From Nipponacmea schrenckii (taxonomy: Eukaryota; Mollusca; Gastropoda; Lottiidae), in NCBI GenBank assembly GCA_030562195.1, contig JAUJPP010000012.1:11780001-11844000 (forward strand): DNA of 64,000 bases, given 5' to 3'. The notes below the pieces were generated by a model, which saw only the letters and a list, made by a program, of their open reading frames with translations, was not told the origin of the DNA and made no database searches. Shown piece by piece: positions 23,301-34,925 of this stretch; position 1 is the first letter of the stretch, and each line of letters begins with the position of its first letter. The position numbers and the translations under genes are program-made.

Positions 23301-24287
23301 AGTTGTTTAATCAGGGAAATATTTAGTCGTGCAAGGGGGGTAGTTTAAGTCGGTGACTATCTATGTTTCATTACATTTCAGTGGGAAAAAACACATTTGA
23401 CAGGTAAAAATCTTGTTTATCATTGAAGGATAACACATTTATAAGAATTCGGAAAAAATAAGGAGTAGCATTTTGATGTACTTTGTTATAGTGGCATCAG
23501 GATATCTCGAATAATAAGCTTGACCTGCCTGGCAAGCAAAACTGCAATAGTATAGTCATTGTAATGATGGTCATTTAGCATTGTGGACTCTCTGAAATGG
23601 CATGGACATTTTGCAAATGACAAATATGCATTGAATTTAATTATGACAGGTTTGTCCTTCCATAGATATTAGAAGAAAAGCATTGCATATTTTAGAAGGG
23701 TGAGTATGCTCTGCCACCATAGCACAACATTATTTTCAAAGGTCCTTTATTTTTTTATTATTCTTGAGCTTTAAAAGTTACAGGTTGCAAGATGACTTTA
23801 GGAAAAATCAGCATTTTGGTGTGATAAATATCTATCTGAATGTTACAGGCTATGTGAGCTCCCCTAAAGAAAGTCATGAAGTTGGGGGTATTTGGAAGAG
23901 TGGGAATTTCCTGCCCTTGTATCTCCACCTGCCTTATCTGTTATTATAAAGCAGATCATTTATCACATAAGAATGGATAAGGGTGGCTGAAAATTTTAAA
24001 AGAAAAACTACATTACAACATTTTTTCTCATTTATTATCAAAACATAAAAGCAAATGAAATCCATCATACAACAAATGAAATTCAACACTTAAATGAAAC
24101 TAAAATGAAACTGTCCTTTTCGAACATTTCTTTCTTTCTGCTAAAAACAACACAATAATCTTCATAAAATAAGATAGCTTGCCAGGCAAGACAACCGAGC
24201 TCCTTGGAATCCCAATTTAATATAATGCAGAAAAGTGGGTTTCTACTAAACGCCTTCTAGCTTGTAAACCAGGTAAATTTCTTATTT

Positions 24288-24644
24288 CTATACCATTTTA
24301 TCAGCATCGTTGTCATTTAGACCATCATCAATATATTCTTCAAATTCTGGATCATTTCGGATTTGACCTATTGTCTGTAAAACAGCTACAGCGATGATGA
24401 TTATTAAAGAAGTTTCCAGTTCTTTTCGTTTATTGGCATTCCCATCCGTCTTCTTATCCTCTAATTCAGCAATATGCATTCTCACTATCTCTAAAAATTT
24501 ATCCTTTTCTTGCTCCGTCCAATTAGCAGTTCGGTCTCTCTTTGCTTTCTCTATTTTTTTTCTCTGAACATGTGGACAGTAGTCTATTTCATACCAGACT
24601 GAATTTTCTTTTTTGTTTTTTGATCTAAAAAGCTGGCATGACAA
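24288..24644 (-). CDS. Myb/SANT-like DNA-binding protein of Harbinger element
   Basis: The ORF encodes 118 residues. At about residues 40-75 it reads NWTEQEKDKFLEIVRMHIAE then KKTDGNANKRKEL, which matches the trihelix Myb/SANT-like domain carried by Harbinger elements (W-T-E-E-E...L...V...K..D...N..K...W). After KRKEL the expected aromatic helix is replaced by an isoleucine-rich stretch, so a small shift or substitution may have damaged the domain. The start at MSCQLF is uncertain. In autonomous elements this protein helps bring the transposase to the nucleus and DNA; no transposase gene remains here. Confidence 0.6.
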   Translation of the reverse strand: MSCQLFRSKNKKENSVWYEIDYCPHVQRKKIEKAKRDRTANWTEQEKDKFLEIVRMHIAELEDKKTDGNANKRKELETSLIIIIAVAVLQTIGQIRNDPEFEEYIDDGLNDNDADKMV

Positions 24645-24860
24645 TCAAGACTTGTTGTTTTAAGGCTTAGTCGCTTATGTAGTTAACAAAAATATGTAAC
24701 TAGTCAATGATTAGGAAGTCAGTGGTTTAACCAGTTGCTAACTTACTAATAATCCTTTTAAGAATCTGCTAGATAGTCAGCCTCTAGTCACTGGTTAACT
24801 AGTCAGTGACTAGGCTTAGTTAGTGATTAATTTAATCATCGTTCGAAAATACGGCCCTTA

Positions 24861-25269
24861 GACGATGGATTTACTGTTGTTTTGATGTACACAGATACTT
24901 TCAATTAGTCCGAAGTGCTAATACACTGTAGAATTTTTGTGTACGTCTGGGCTCGATTCATAATTATATTGATTTATTTATTTGCATCGCAGGTTTTTTT
25001 TAAAGTCCTGCATTTATAGGCCTATGTACACACTTCGTCCGACGAAGAATAACAACAAGTTGACAAAACAGAGACACCTTGATTTTATAGTGCTAAAATC
25101 GTTTATTCTAAGATATTGTCTCTACCTACAAGTAAACTATTTATGTATTTCTTTAATATATGGATTCTTTTGATTTTTATTTTGTCCGCTTAAAATTTCT
25201 CTTTAAAATGGAAATTAACAAAATGTGAATCGGCAGCAAACAATGAATTGAACTTGCAATTAAAGCTGC
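24861..25269. other. Unassigned AT-rich sequence
   Basis: Flanks the Harbinger-like element. No exon, RNA gene or repeat boundary is recognised. Confidence 0.35.
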
Positions 25270-25306
25270 TGGTGGGCGTATGACACCTTGCTTCGCAAGG
25301 CTATCT
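25270..25306 (-). repeat. Short hairpin-marked repeat end (copy 1)
   Basis: Read on the minus strand: aagatag, then a ccttgc-gaa-gcaagg hairpin, then catacgccca. A relative at 53709-53745 has the same flanks but a different stem. Confidence 0.5.
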
Positions 25307-25853
25307 TAAATTTTGGCATATTAAACACATATTCGATGATTCCATTGTAGCCGGGCACTGGGCTTGATATAAACAAGAACCCTGTAAAACAATATTGCAC
25401 TATTAGATAATATGCAAAATATACAATACAGTGCGATACACTATCATACAATGCGCTTAAAATACTCTAATATAAATAAACAGAAATAAACCTACCCGTA
25501 GTGGGGTTTATGGATGTATGTAAATAACTTTTTAAGAATGTTGTTGAATGTCAGATTCCGAAAAATTTGTGTTTTGATCAAATTGATTTTGGTGGCCAGC
25601 TGTGAACCATAATGATTCTTAAGTGCCAAAGACACATTTGTTGTGTCATGTCTCTGTCTACGATGATATGGTTGTTTGTTAATTCTGGAATTCTGATGAG
25701 ACCTGTAGTGATGCTGGAAAAACTGTGCTGTATGATGAACGTTTCGTCAAGGGTACAGCCAGTTGGATCTGTGGTCCATTATGATAACTCCAAGTTTATA
25801 AGTATATAACGATGTTTAATACATAATAATAACAACTTACAAACATTGAGATA

Positions 25854-26638
25854 TCATGTGATCAGCACCCTGCTTTCTTCTGATAATGTGTACTCTTTAG
25901 GTTCCGTGTGACGATTCCTTATGACCTTGAGAACTTTTGATAGACTTATATCATTGTTGCTGCTACCTAACTGGTCAAACCATGCTCTATGTAGTTTCGG
26001 GAAAATCACTGCTAAGTGTCTATCGTTGAAACCTTCCACGTCAATTGCAATTGCTGGTTGAATAAAACCTGTAATATACAAACAAAATAAGGTTAAAAAT
26101 GCTTATACAAATGGGGATGTTATTTCAAATATTAAATTTAATAGTAATAGTAAATAAATTTAGACCAGAAATAGTATACTAAGAAAGTACTAACTTAATT
26201 ATTGCGCAGGTGAGACAACACCAGATAAAATATATATCTATTGATAACGACTTGTGATGGCACCCCATCAGGATGTGTTACTGTAGCCTAAAAAGTGTAC
26301 CTGTTTGATTGAAGTGAGTTTTCGGTAGGACGCAATGTCAATGTGGATCGGTTGGATCGGTTCCATTCATTTCCACTATTTAAGGTTAACAAAACTGTTT
26401 TATCTGTTCCACTTTCGTGTTTCAATTGTTGGTATAATAGTGTCAGTTCATCGTACATTAAAAGACATTCAAATTGGCTGTTGTTCATAAATATCTTGAC
26501 TGTGGTTTCATCTTCATCTTCAGTATTAGCAGTGGCATCTGCCTGTAAGGATGCCTCAACTTCGCGTACAGCATCATGCTGGAGTCTTTCTTTCTCCTTT
26601 ATGGACGATGGTTCCGTCCAAGTCTTGTTAAGACGAAT
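25854..26638 (-). CDS. Possible two exons of an unidentified gene
   Basis: Exon A (26638-26301) follows an acceptor reading ataattccag and ends before gtacac. It is open for 112 codons with normal-looking composition (IRLNKTWTEPSSIKEK, an acidic NTEDEDET patch, then MNNSQFECLLMYDELTLLYQ). Exon B (26068-25854) follows attacag and reads FIQPAIAIDVEGFNDRHLAV through NRHTEPKEYTLSEESRV to a stop. The phases do not match: exon A ends after two bases of a codon, while exon B needs one. An exon may lie between them or the gene may be decayed. I do not recognise the family. Confidence 0.4.
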
Positions 26639-26873
26639 CTGGAATTATACATTTTTTTTTAGTATAAAACAAAGATAAGAACTACATGACAAATTGAATA
26701 ATCAAGGGTCAAGTTGTCAAAGGACATCGTAATAGATCTATTTGATAGTGATAGAAATTATTAATAAAATAAAGGGTAGACTGATTAGTCTGTTTGTTAG
26801 TGGGAGAAATAATTTGTGAAATGAGAGTAAACTAATTATCCTTTATTTTACAAACATAATGATTTATAAATCT

Positions 26874-26996
26874 ATTCCATAATGTGGGATATATTTTATA
26901 AAATAAAGGATAATCTATAGATATATTCCATAGTGTGGGATATTATTTATAAAATGAAGGGTAATCTATAGATATATTTCATAGTGTGGGATATTA
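26874..26996. repeat. 51-bp tandem repeat, about 2.4 copies
   Basis: Units begin attccat(a)atgtgggata at 26874, 26925 and 26976 and share ggataatctatagatat. They are non-coding. Confidence 0.75.
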
Positions 26997-27699
26997 GTTG
27001 TTGATATGTTTTAATAATAAGTGCAATCTAAAAGATTTACTCAATATAATACGCCTTATATATCATATATCAATGTTACATAAAAACATAAAAAGAAAAC
27101 ATCATTCCTACCTTGGTATGCCCCTGCATCATTGCCTCTGTTGAATTCAATAAAGGAAAAAACAGAAATTCAAGTGGTGCACCAATATCTGATGTAAACG
27201 TTTACATGTAATCAAACACGACTTGAGAAGAAACTAATGACCTGTTGATCGTTATACTCCTTGTGTCCTAACCAAGGATATTGTTCGTAGCCGCACTCGT
27301 ACAGCAAAGAGTATAAACTTAAATTTTTTCTCATGGTTATTAAGAATAGCAGAAATACCCTTTCCATTTAATATAACACATATTTATTTGTTTATGCTTA
27401 TGGTTCGTGTATGCTTACATTTATTATGTAGATATGTTTGTGGAATCACTCAATTCATTAAAAATCGCGATTTTGAATGAATAATTAAAATGAGAAAAGT
27501 TAAGATTATAATGTTATTTGCTTGCAGTTTGTTATCATTGTGTCCATATTCTTGTAGATCTATATTTTGGTGCTGTCTTTTGAATGTCTTATTAAAGATT
27601 ATCATTAAATCAATGCTCTTATGATTCAGCTACTCTGACACGGAAATTCAGCTATTATATATTCAGATACCTGGTTATTCTTAAGTTCTGCGGCTATAA
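26997..27699. other. Unassigned sequence
   Basis: No supported feature. AT-rich, with short open frames only. Confidence 0.35.
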
Positions 27700-28045
27700 G
27701 CTACTTAAATAATCTAAAACATCGAAGTCTACAAAAGCCGATCAGCTATTCTAATGTAGCTATTCTGCTATTGTGCTAAAATAGCGACTATTAGCTACTT
27801 AAATGGTTATTTTTTTATGTTTCTATTTGGTGCTACATTAGCGGAAAATAGCTTAAAATAGCAGCTATTGGCTATTTTTTTATGGTTCTATCTTTGGTGC
27901 TACATTAGCGGCTATTTTTGGGCTATTTTTTTGAAATTTTTGTTTAAGTGGCTAAAATAGCTTAAAATAGCAGCTATCGGCTATTATTTTATGGTTCTAT
28001 CTTTGGTTCTACAATAGCGGCTATTTTCGGGCTATTTTTCTATTT
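27700..28045. repeat. Degenerate tandem repeat rich in tagc/gctat words
   Basis: Units of about 80-110 bp share tagcttaaaatagcagctat, ttttatggttctatctttgg and acattagcggctattttcgg. At least three units are visible, with deletions between them. Confidence 0.65.
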
Positions 28046-28078
28046 TCGACGCTAAACTCAGATTCTGCACTTTTATGG

Positions 28079-28146
28079 CTTTAACGTGCACAGCCTGTAG
28101 CACACGGGACCTCGCTTTATTGTCCCATCCTTACGACTAGACGCTT
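28079..28146 (-). repeat. Fragment of tRNA-derived SINE
   Basis: It shares gtgcacagcctgtagcacac and ttattgtcccatcc...acgactagacgctt with the two full SINEs at 58.5 and 58.9 kb. Only the middle of the SINE is present. Confidence 0.75.
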
Positions 28147-28800
28147 AAATACGTTAAAGATTTTTTACAATAAAATATCATTATTATATCTGATCTTATG
28201 TATTGTTTGTATTTTGATGCAATAAGTTCATCAATCAGTAAACAAATAACAGAATAGACCATATATTTAATATGAAGTAAAAAAAACCTTTTTCTATATG
28301 TTCAGGGTATTGTGCTTGTTTTGAAGGCCTGAAAAAGAAACTTTATCTTGTATGGATAAGATACTTCTGCACATGCTCAGGGAATTGATTTATTTAAAGA
28401 AATCCAGTGAGCCTCACGGGGGCTCTTGCTAAGGTCGGGGTCTTGTTCTTGGCGTTGTCTTAGCCTGGGGCCTTTCTTTAGCTGTAGTCGGAACTATCTG
28501 TCATAAATCAGTGCTTGTTCTGTCTATAGTTGTGATCAGGACCTTGTACTTGCTCTGTCTTAAGTCATGGTCATTTTGTTTCCTTTGTCTAAAAACACGA
28601 GTCGCTATTTACGGTGAGTATGTGGTAATCCATACTGAAAATAATGACAAAAGCGTCATCGTGAGGGTCTTAAATAAAAATAATTATTTTAAAAAATATA
28701 TGTTTATCCAAAATAATAACGACCAATAGATATTTTAAAGACATGAATTTTACATCAAAAATATAAATAGCCAAGTAGTTAGTCAAGTCTTCAATTCCAT
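28147..28800. other. Unassigned sequence
   Basis: No supported exon. It contains a run of loosely repeated tcttg/gtctta words (28,420-28,570). Downstream of the minus-strand gene that follows. Confidence 0.35.
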
Positions 28801-28806
28801 TTTATT
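28801..28806 (-). terminator. Candidate poly(A) signal
   Basis: AATAAA on the minus strand, six bases after the stop codon of the small gene at 28813-29641. It is unusually close to the stop, so another signal may be used. Confidence 0.4.
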
Positions 28807-28812
28807 CACTCT

Positions 28813-29641
28813 TCACTCTTTCTTAGATCTGAAACAGGCTGTTATGCAGGTCAAGGGTCGAGCTACTATTTTCTTTAATTCTCTTAAATTCCGTCTTAAT
28901 CTTTGTAGTCTCGTTGGTTTCTTTGCTGAAAAGATACAATATTTCATTTTAAATCAATAATTACTCGTTGGAAAGTGGAATGTTCTTATAGAAAAGTCTT
29001 TTAAAGAATATATTACGGCGTCAGTGTCCCAGACCTGGAAGCTAATACGCGAAAATGGCCCCGGGAACGGTCTTATCTACTTACTGCATCAGTTAAAAAC
29101 TTGATGCGCTGGTAAATATTCCAAATTATACTTGTAAATATTCCAAATTATACTAACTTTTTATTTTTCCATTTTCTTCTCTTGATTGGACATCCTCAAT
29201 TTTTATATCGTTTTTGGAAACATCTTGAATTTCGGATCTGTTGATGACGTATTTAGAAAAATCGAGATGAGTTGTTGGTTGTATCAAATATTTTGATATA
29301 TCAAAATATAGATTCTTTTGTTGTAGTTTCTTTACTAGTTCGTCATCAAAATGTCCTGGAGATCCAACTGGAACATTTTCAGACGTTTCTGGTTCCGTTT
29401 CCGCAGTAATCAGTAGTCGTAACGAACCATTTGTCAAGATTGATGACTTTTCACTATGGATGTCATTTCCATCTAGACTGCTATGGTGTGTTGCTGGAAC
29501 AAGAGAGCATTTTTCGCCATTTCTGGTCTTGTCCTGTTGTAGATCTTGTCCTACTAAATCTCGCATTCTTTTTGTTGAATTAGTCCTAAAATTCCCTACT
29601 TCGTCTGATGCCGATGGAATTCTGGTATTTATCTTTATCAT
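28813..29641 (-). CDS. Two-exon small gene, unknown function, basic C-terminus
   Basis: Coding exon 1 is 29641-29158 and exon 2 is 28925-28813, separated by a 232-bp intron with donor gttagt and acceptor ttttcag. The join is in frame (phase 1) and gives about 198 residues. An acceptor (tgtttcag at about 29,647) lies five bases before the ATG, suggesting a 5' UTR intron. Exon 1 is hydrophilic and Ser/Glu/Lys-rich, with no signal peptide or membrane segment; it contains YFDISKYLIQP and LDFSKYVINRSEI, a possible short internal repeat (DxSKYxI). Exon 2 gives a very basic tail (TRLQRLRRNLRELKKIV) ending CITACFRSKKE. I do not recognise the protein. Consistent splice phase argues for a real gene. 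Confidence 0.6.
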
Positions 29642-29659
29642 GGTAACTGAAACAGAATA

Positions 29660-32031
29660 TAATGATCGAAGAACTTAGTAACATGTATCAAAAAAATTTT
29701 ACTTTAGACCTATGTCAAAACGGGTTAAATTATAAAATTTTGAAAGTTTTGTGATCGTGATATCTTTGAAAATTTTCCCAGAGATTCAATTTGCCATGAA
29801 CTTGGATGAAATTTCGCAAATTACAGACTCACAATACAGATTTGTTAAGAACTCACCTTAATCCACAAAATTCTTGATAATTATCAGCAAAATTTAATAT
29901 TTCTGTGAAAATTATCAGAGAAAGTGAAAATCCTGCTATTTCTATTGAAATTCAGAACAATCAGTGATGACAAATGAGATGACGTCATTAGAATAATTCC
30001 ATGATGTTATTATGATGTATAACATTTTGAACCTCCTATTAGTGAATATTACTGCATGTTTTATCAATATGATGCAATAAAAACAAGTTCACAAAAGTTT
30101 CTCTATTGTTAACGATATGCGGGTATATAATCTCTAATATATACAGGGGTTGTGAAATCTGACTGAAATATAAAGTCTTCTCTTAACATTTTTCTTTGAA
30201 AAAAAAGAAAAATCATGAACTGTGCTAGGAACTGTAGTATCTAAGAACTCAGACTGCCAATTCATTTGCCATCTGTTTCAATGTTAAATCAAGAAATTCA
30301 ACCTTCCATAACTTTTTCCAGATATCTCGTTGAAAACCTTCCTGTATGTCACATGAAAGCCTGGCCAATACTTGGTTTCTGTACAAAATTTCAATATAGC
30401 ATGACCATGAAAATTTTGAACTAAACAAAATTTGCGTTTATTGTCTTAACTTGTTTTACAACATCTCAGTATGAACCTGTCCAAAAAATATTTGCATACT
30501 TTTAGGTTTATTTGCATGACAGCGTTTTTACTGATGCACCCCTACCTCTATTTAGCCCTCTATTTAGTATTCTTACATAATTCCAGCCTACAAACCCCAA
30601 AAAGGCAGAAAAAATGGCAACATTTGTTACCTAGTTGGCCTTCAATGTCTTCACACTCATTCTGACTGTTCCTGCTGAAATCTTCATAATTATCATAAAT
30701 TTGAGTTTAAAATTGCTCCAGAGATGATTCAGGTTGTTTTTACTGTCTAAAAAGCATTCTACAGTCTCCTGGTTCCAAGAAAAAGGCATACCATACATTG
30801 AAGTGGACTTTCAGGGCAGCTACTATAGAAACTGTATTCTTGAGGTCTGAAAAATACATAAGAAAAACCAAATTGAAATGGTTGAAATAAGGAATATCTG
30901 CATTAGGAATGTTATTAGTACTTCATAGCCTCTTCAAAATGGCTTATTCTACTAGATATTTAAAGTAGAAAGTGCAAAAAAGGGAAAAAAAAGGAATTTT
31001 TGAAAACTCAATACAATGTACTATGACAGGCCTATTGGCCGATTTCCAATATATGACCCTGAAATTCTAAAACCTTTTATACATAATACCTCACACGTCT
31101 AATGCAAAAAAAAACAAAGTACAAGAAACCTCTATTACATTATACGTATAACCTCTAATGCACAGTTGATTTTACAACCTGTAACATCTACCATAGCATT
31201 AGATGACATCAGGATGGTTGATTAATATCTGCTCTGTTTTTTTTTACATCAAGTTCCACATCAGATATAAAACTATAAGTGCTGTAGAAGGCAAACTGTA
31301 AAAGTTAAACTTTACATATATCAACATCAGATGGATTAGTGCCAGCTTTGCAAATTGCACTTTTTCATGTCCGATCTTATTTTCAAACGGCGGCCTGTAA
31401 GACATTTAGTCTGCATCTCAACCTGTGCAGCTAAGCCCTATAGGACCATAATTAGTCGAATAATGGCCGACGCACCCCATTAACTGAACAATTTCGATCC
31501 TGGAATTAAAATATTTCTTGCAAACGAAAGGAACAGAAATTTAAATTTGTTCAAACTTTCCAGAAAATCGATCTGGATATTTCACGCGAATGTTCAAGAT
31601 GGAAATCTCTTGTATTGAAATAAAAAAATGTCTGAAACTAAAAGTGCTGTAGCAAGCAAAATTGCAATCCAGGAAGTTGAAATTTGGAACATAGCAATTT
31701 CAAATGGGTGGGTACAGAGGTTTTGGTCTGCACCTCAAGTGTGTCGACTCCACTTCTAAAATAAAATGGCCAATTTACCCCATTCCAGAACAAGTTCGGG
31801 GTCGGATGCTCGGATGCATTTGGCCCACTAACAGTCTAGAATCTGCGGTTTTTATCTAGGGGAAACGAGTGGTCGTGTGGTTTTGGCAGGGTATTTTTGA
31901 ATGTATAATCAAATAAGAATATTAATTTCAAAATATTCTTTTATCCAAATAAAAATATACGAAAGGTTGCGTTAAAATAAATATATATGTCATCTCACAA
32001 TAAAAATGAGAATCCGTCAATCCGTAAATTC
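29660..32031. other. Unassigned intergenic sequence
   Basis: About 2.4 kb in which I see no supported exon or bounded repeat. It may hold the promoter and 5' UTR exon(s) of the minus-strand gene at 28.8-29.6 kb, but no core promoter element is convincing. Confidence 0.4.
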
Positions 32032-32120
32032 AGTTTTATTCTCTGACATGCTTAGGTTTGAAACAGGCTGTCATGCAAAGGTCGAGCTACTCTTTTCTTC
32101 CGTTTGTCAAGATTGATGAC
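32032..32120 (-). pseudogene. Fragmentary second copy of the 28.8-29.6 kb gene
   Basis: Bases 32046-32093 match the last exon of the gene at 28813-28925 (shared tttgaaacaggctgt.atgca and ggtcgagctact). Right next to it, 32103-32120 match an internal part of its first exon (tttgtcaagattgatgact, near 29,430). The intron and intervening coding sequence are missing, so this is a rearranged fragment. Confidence 0.6.
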
Positions 32121-32121
32121 T

Positions 32122-33000
32122 TATATGTACAAATTAGTAAACAGAAATAATATTGTCACTTTGTCACAAGGTAAATTGATCACAGCAATTTGGACATGAG
32201 GCCAAAAAGAGAATGTTGATTCCAATAATTTGCTAACAAAGGTTAATTGATAAGAGTAATATGGTAAAAAAAAGTAAGTAGATCAGAATTATTCGGCTAT
32301 AAAATAGATTGATGACAATTATTTGGTAACAAGGTTTTAAGTCACATTAGTGTACCTATTTGCAGAGAAAAGGATAATTAAAGGTTCGGTCAAAATATGG
32401 TTACAAATTATAATAAATACTTTTTTATTCAGTAGCCAGAGAGTACAGAATAATTTGCCTGTTGGCCATTCAACATGGACAAAACCAAGGACAATTTAAC
32501 AGTCTTTCCATGTTACTGATTTTCTGTCACCAATTTTCTTGTCAGTAACTACGCTTACCTTTGTGTTGTTGAAGAAGCAAACAAACAATAATCACATATC
32601 ATATCACTAAACTAATTTTCTCTCAACAACATGTGTTGTTGATTCTCTTTGCCTGTAATAAAAACAATATGTTTACAATTGGCAAAAACACTTTATGATG
32701 AAAGCATAATGCTCATCAGGACAGCTGATCTGTTTTTTTGGCAAAAGTTGTCAATATATCAACACATGAAGCGCTCAGCTGTGGAGCCAATTTGATTGAG
32801 ACGTGTCTGGATTTTATGGATGGTTCGTCGACTGTATACCGTAACCCTCGCAACGTCAGTGATGGATGTTCCAGTATTCAGCATGTTAATGGCACATTCA
32901 CGCTAAATGTTTGGCATACTCGGCATTGGAAATGAACGAATTAATAATCATGTAATGTTTTTCTATGATCCTCTCCTCTCCTACCTTGAGATCAATTGTA
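32122..33000. repeat. Duplicated segment, copy 1 (uninterrupted)
   Basis: It matches 45427-46180 plus 49543-50225 with high identity, from tatatgtacaaattagtaaa to gatcctctcctct. It lacks three stretches found in the other copy: about 215 bp near 45,711-45,925, a LINE at 46181-49542, and about 350 bp near 49,635-49,990. It therefore shows the empty site of the LINE. The ORF at 32738-32935 has no recognised motif and is disrupted in the other copy. The nature of the segment is unknown; it could be a non-autonomous transposon. Confidence 0.75.
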
Positions 33001-33179
33001 GTTTTATCTATAAGTCAAGTAACCTCTAAAATCACGTTTCCAGGTGACACAGAACAGTGCTGCCACGTGCTACGTAGGCCCGACCAGTAGAGTTAAGGTG
33101 TGAAGTAATACCCTTGACAATGCCTTTAACCATAATCACAAAATTTATTTAAACATAGAATCTATTTACACCTGTAATT

Positions 33180-33895
33180 TAATCATTTACAGAAATTATA
33201 TAGAAATTATTCATTCATTGACATTATTTATACAGAGATTGAGAGTTTGTATATATACATTTAATATATTTATACATTGACATTATTTATATAGAGATTA
33301 TATTTATACATTTAATATTTTTATACATTGACATTATTTATACAGAGATTGAGAGTTTACATTATACATTTAATATATTTTTACATTGACATTATTTATA
33401 TAGAGATTGTATAAATAATGTCAATGTATAAATATATTAAATGTATAAATATAGAGATTGAGAGTTTACATTTATACATTTAATATATTTATACATTGAC
33501 ATTATTTATACAGAGATTTAGAGTTTATATTTATACATTTAATATATTTATACATTGACATTATTTATACAGACTATATTTATACATTTAATATATTTAT
33601 ACATTGACATTATTTATACAGAGATTATATTTATACATTTAATATATTTATACATTGACATTATTTATACAGAGATTATATTTATACATTTAATATATTT
33701 ATACACTGACATTATTTATATAGAGATTATATTTATACATTTAATATATTTATACATTGACATTATTTATATAGAGATTATATTTATATATTCACATTAT
33801 TTATACAGAGACTATATTTATACATTAAATATATGTATACATTGACATTATTTATACAGAGATTAGATTTATACATTTAATATATTCATACAGAA
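33180..33895. repeat. 51-bp AT-rich minisatellite
   Basis: The unit contains tacatttaatatatttatac and attgacattatttatacag; about a dozen variant copies are present. One stretch (33412-33456) runs in the opposite orientation and can pair with its neighbours. Because 51 is divisible by three, an open frame crosses the array (33555-33845), but it is an artefact. Confidence 0.85.
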
Positions 33896-34400
33896 TATTC
33901 ATATTTATTCATCAAATATCAATACAAGGAAATTATATTTAATTATATTTTTTTTCTAAACTTACAGGTATATGTCGTGAGCGGTGGATATACGAACTTA
34001 TACTATATTATTCACTATCGTTGATGGTAGTGTGGGTGGGTAAGCGGCAACGAAAAATAAATAATTTTCAGTTTATCCATATATCTATAAGTTTTAAAAT
34101 ATAATCCTTGACTCTAATATACAATTCTATTATGCTTATATTTTGTGTTTTTCTGAAAAATACCCCTGTACAGAAATGGTTCTGTTCGTAGCCGAGCATA
34201 CAGCATTACTTATATCATGGGGGGGGGGGGTTAAAAAGTTTTATTCCTCGATATCTTATTTGGTGAACTGAAATATCTGAGAAAAAAATATTGTACGTAT
34301 GCATAGGAAAAGTTGAATAGATTTACAGTAGGTCAATGTCAGAAGTTTGATTTTCATTTTAAAAAAATAAGGATTATATTTAAGACAGTCTTAAAATTGT
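33896..34400. other. Unassigned sequence with short G-run
   Basis: Contains a G-run at about 34,220. No exon or repeat supported. Confidence 0.35.
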
Positions 34401-34628
34401 TTAGACAATCATAGAATCTTGATGAATCCATCTCACTTTATACTTCTCATGTATCTTATACGAGAAATTGTCTCCGCATGAGGTTGTTGATTTTGTGTGA
34501 TCACATTTTTCTAATTTTACTCCTGGACTATGGGTAATCGTCAGATGATGAACACCATACGCTGTAGCTATGTGGCAAAATGGTAATTCTTCAGGAGTAT
34601 ACAATACTTTCCCTTTTAAAGTTGTCAT
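34401..34628 (-). CDS. Possible exon or small ORF, unknown
   Basis: A 75-codon frame begins with ATG immediately after an acceptor-like ttgatttcag and reads TLKGKVLYTPEELPFCHIAT, HHLTITHSPGVKLEKCDHTK, then KYKVRWIHQDSMIV to a stop. The composition looks protein-like. A diverged partial copy of its first half lies just upstream on the same strand (34740-34925), also preceded by an acceptor-like tttcag, as if an exon had been duplicated. No family recognised and no upstream exon defined. Confidence 0.35.
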   Translation of the reverse strand: MTTLKGKVLYTPEELPFCHIATAYGVHHLTITHSPGVKLEKCDHTKSTTSCGDNFSYKIHEKYKVRWIHQDSMIV

Positions 34629-34739
34629 CTGAAATCAAGAAACATCAGTTGTTTTTTAATTCTCACTAATTTTATATGAATTTTCTCCAAAGGTGTAGTA
34701 TATCTAATTGGATGATAATGTTGATATTCTATACTGCTA

Positions 34740-34925
34740 GACTATGGGGAATCGTCAGATTATATACGTCAGAAGCTGATGATAATACGCCGGAAGCTAT
34801 AGATAATACACCAGAAACTGTAGATAATACGCCAGAAGCTGTAGCTATGTGATACTTTTGGTCACGAGTTTATACAATCTTTTGTCGTTTAAAGTTCTTT
34901 TCTGAAATTAAGATTTTTTCAGTCA
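34740..34925 (-). pseudogene. Degenerate tandem copy of the 34.4-34.6 kb exon with 21-bp repeats
   Basis: Both copies share an outer end (tatggg.aatcgtcagat on the + strand) and an inner end (gtttaaagtt with ctgaaat.aag). Between these ends this copy has three 21-bp units, gataatacgccggaagctat and variants, at 34781, 34802 and 34823. Confidence 0.55.

Larger units (their letters stand above)
22956..24857. mobile_element. Harbinger-like DNA element with TTA target duplication
   Basis: The ends are inverted copies of gggccgtattttcgaa (22956-22971 and 24842-24857), flanked on both sides by tta (22953-22955, 24858-24860). A 3-bp TWA-type duplication with such termini is typical of PIF/Harbinger. 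A Myb/SANT-like ORF inside supports this, because Harbinger elements encode such a partner protein. I found no DDE transposase, so this 1.9-kb copy would depend on another element. Confidence 0.75.

Noticed and set aside
23764..23949. Open frame inside the Harbinger-like element considered as transposase
   Set aside because: There is no DDE pattern or similarity I recognise, and it is only 61 codons.
33555..33845. 96-codon open frame of 17-residue repeats
   Set aside because: It is a translation of the 51-bp minisatellite (51 is a multiple of three), with no start context and only hydrophobic repeats.
33180..33895. Regular direct repeats considered as a CRISPR array
   Set aside because: Units are contiguous minisatellite copies without unique spacers, in a eukaryotic sequence.
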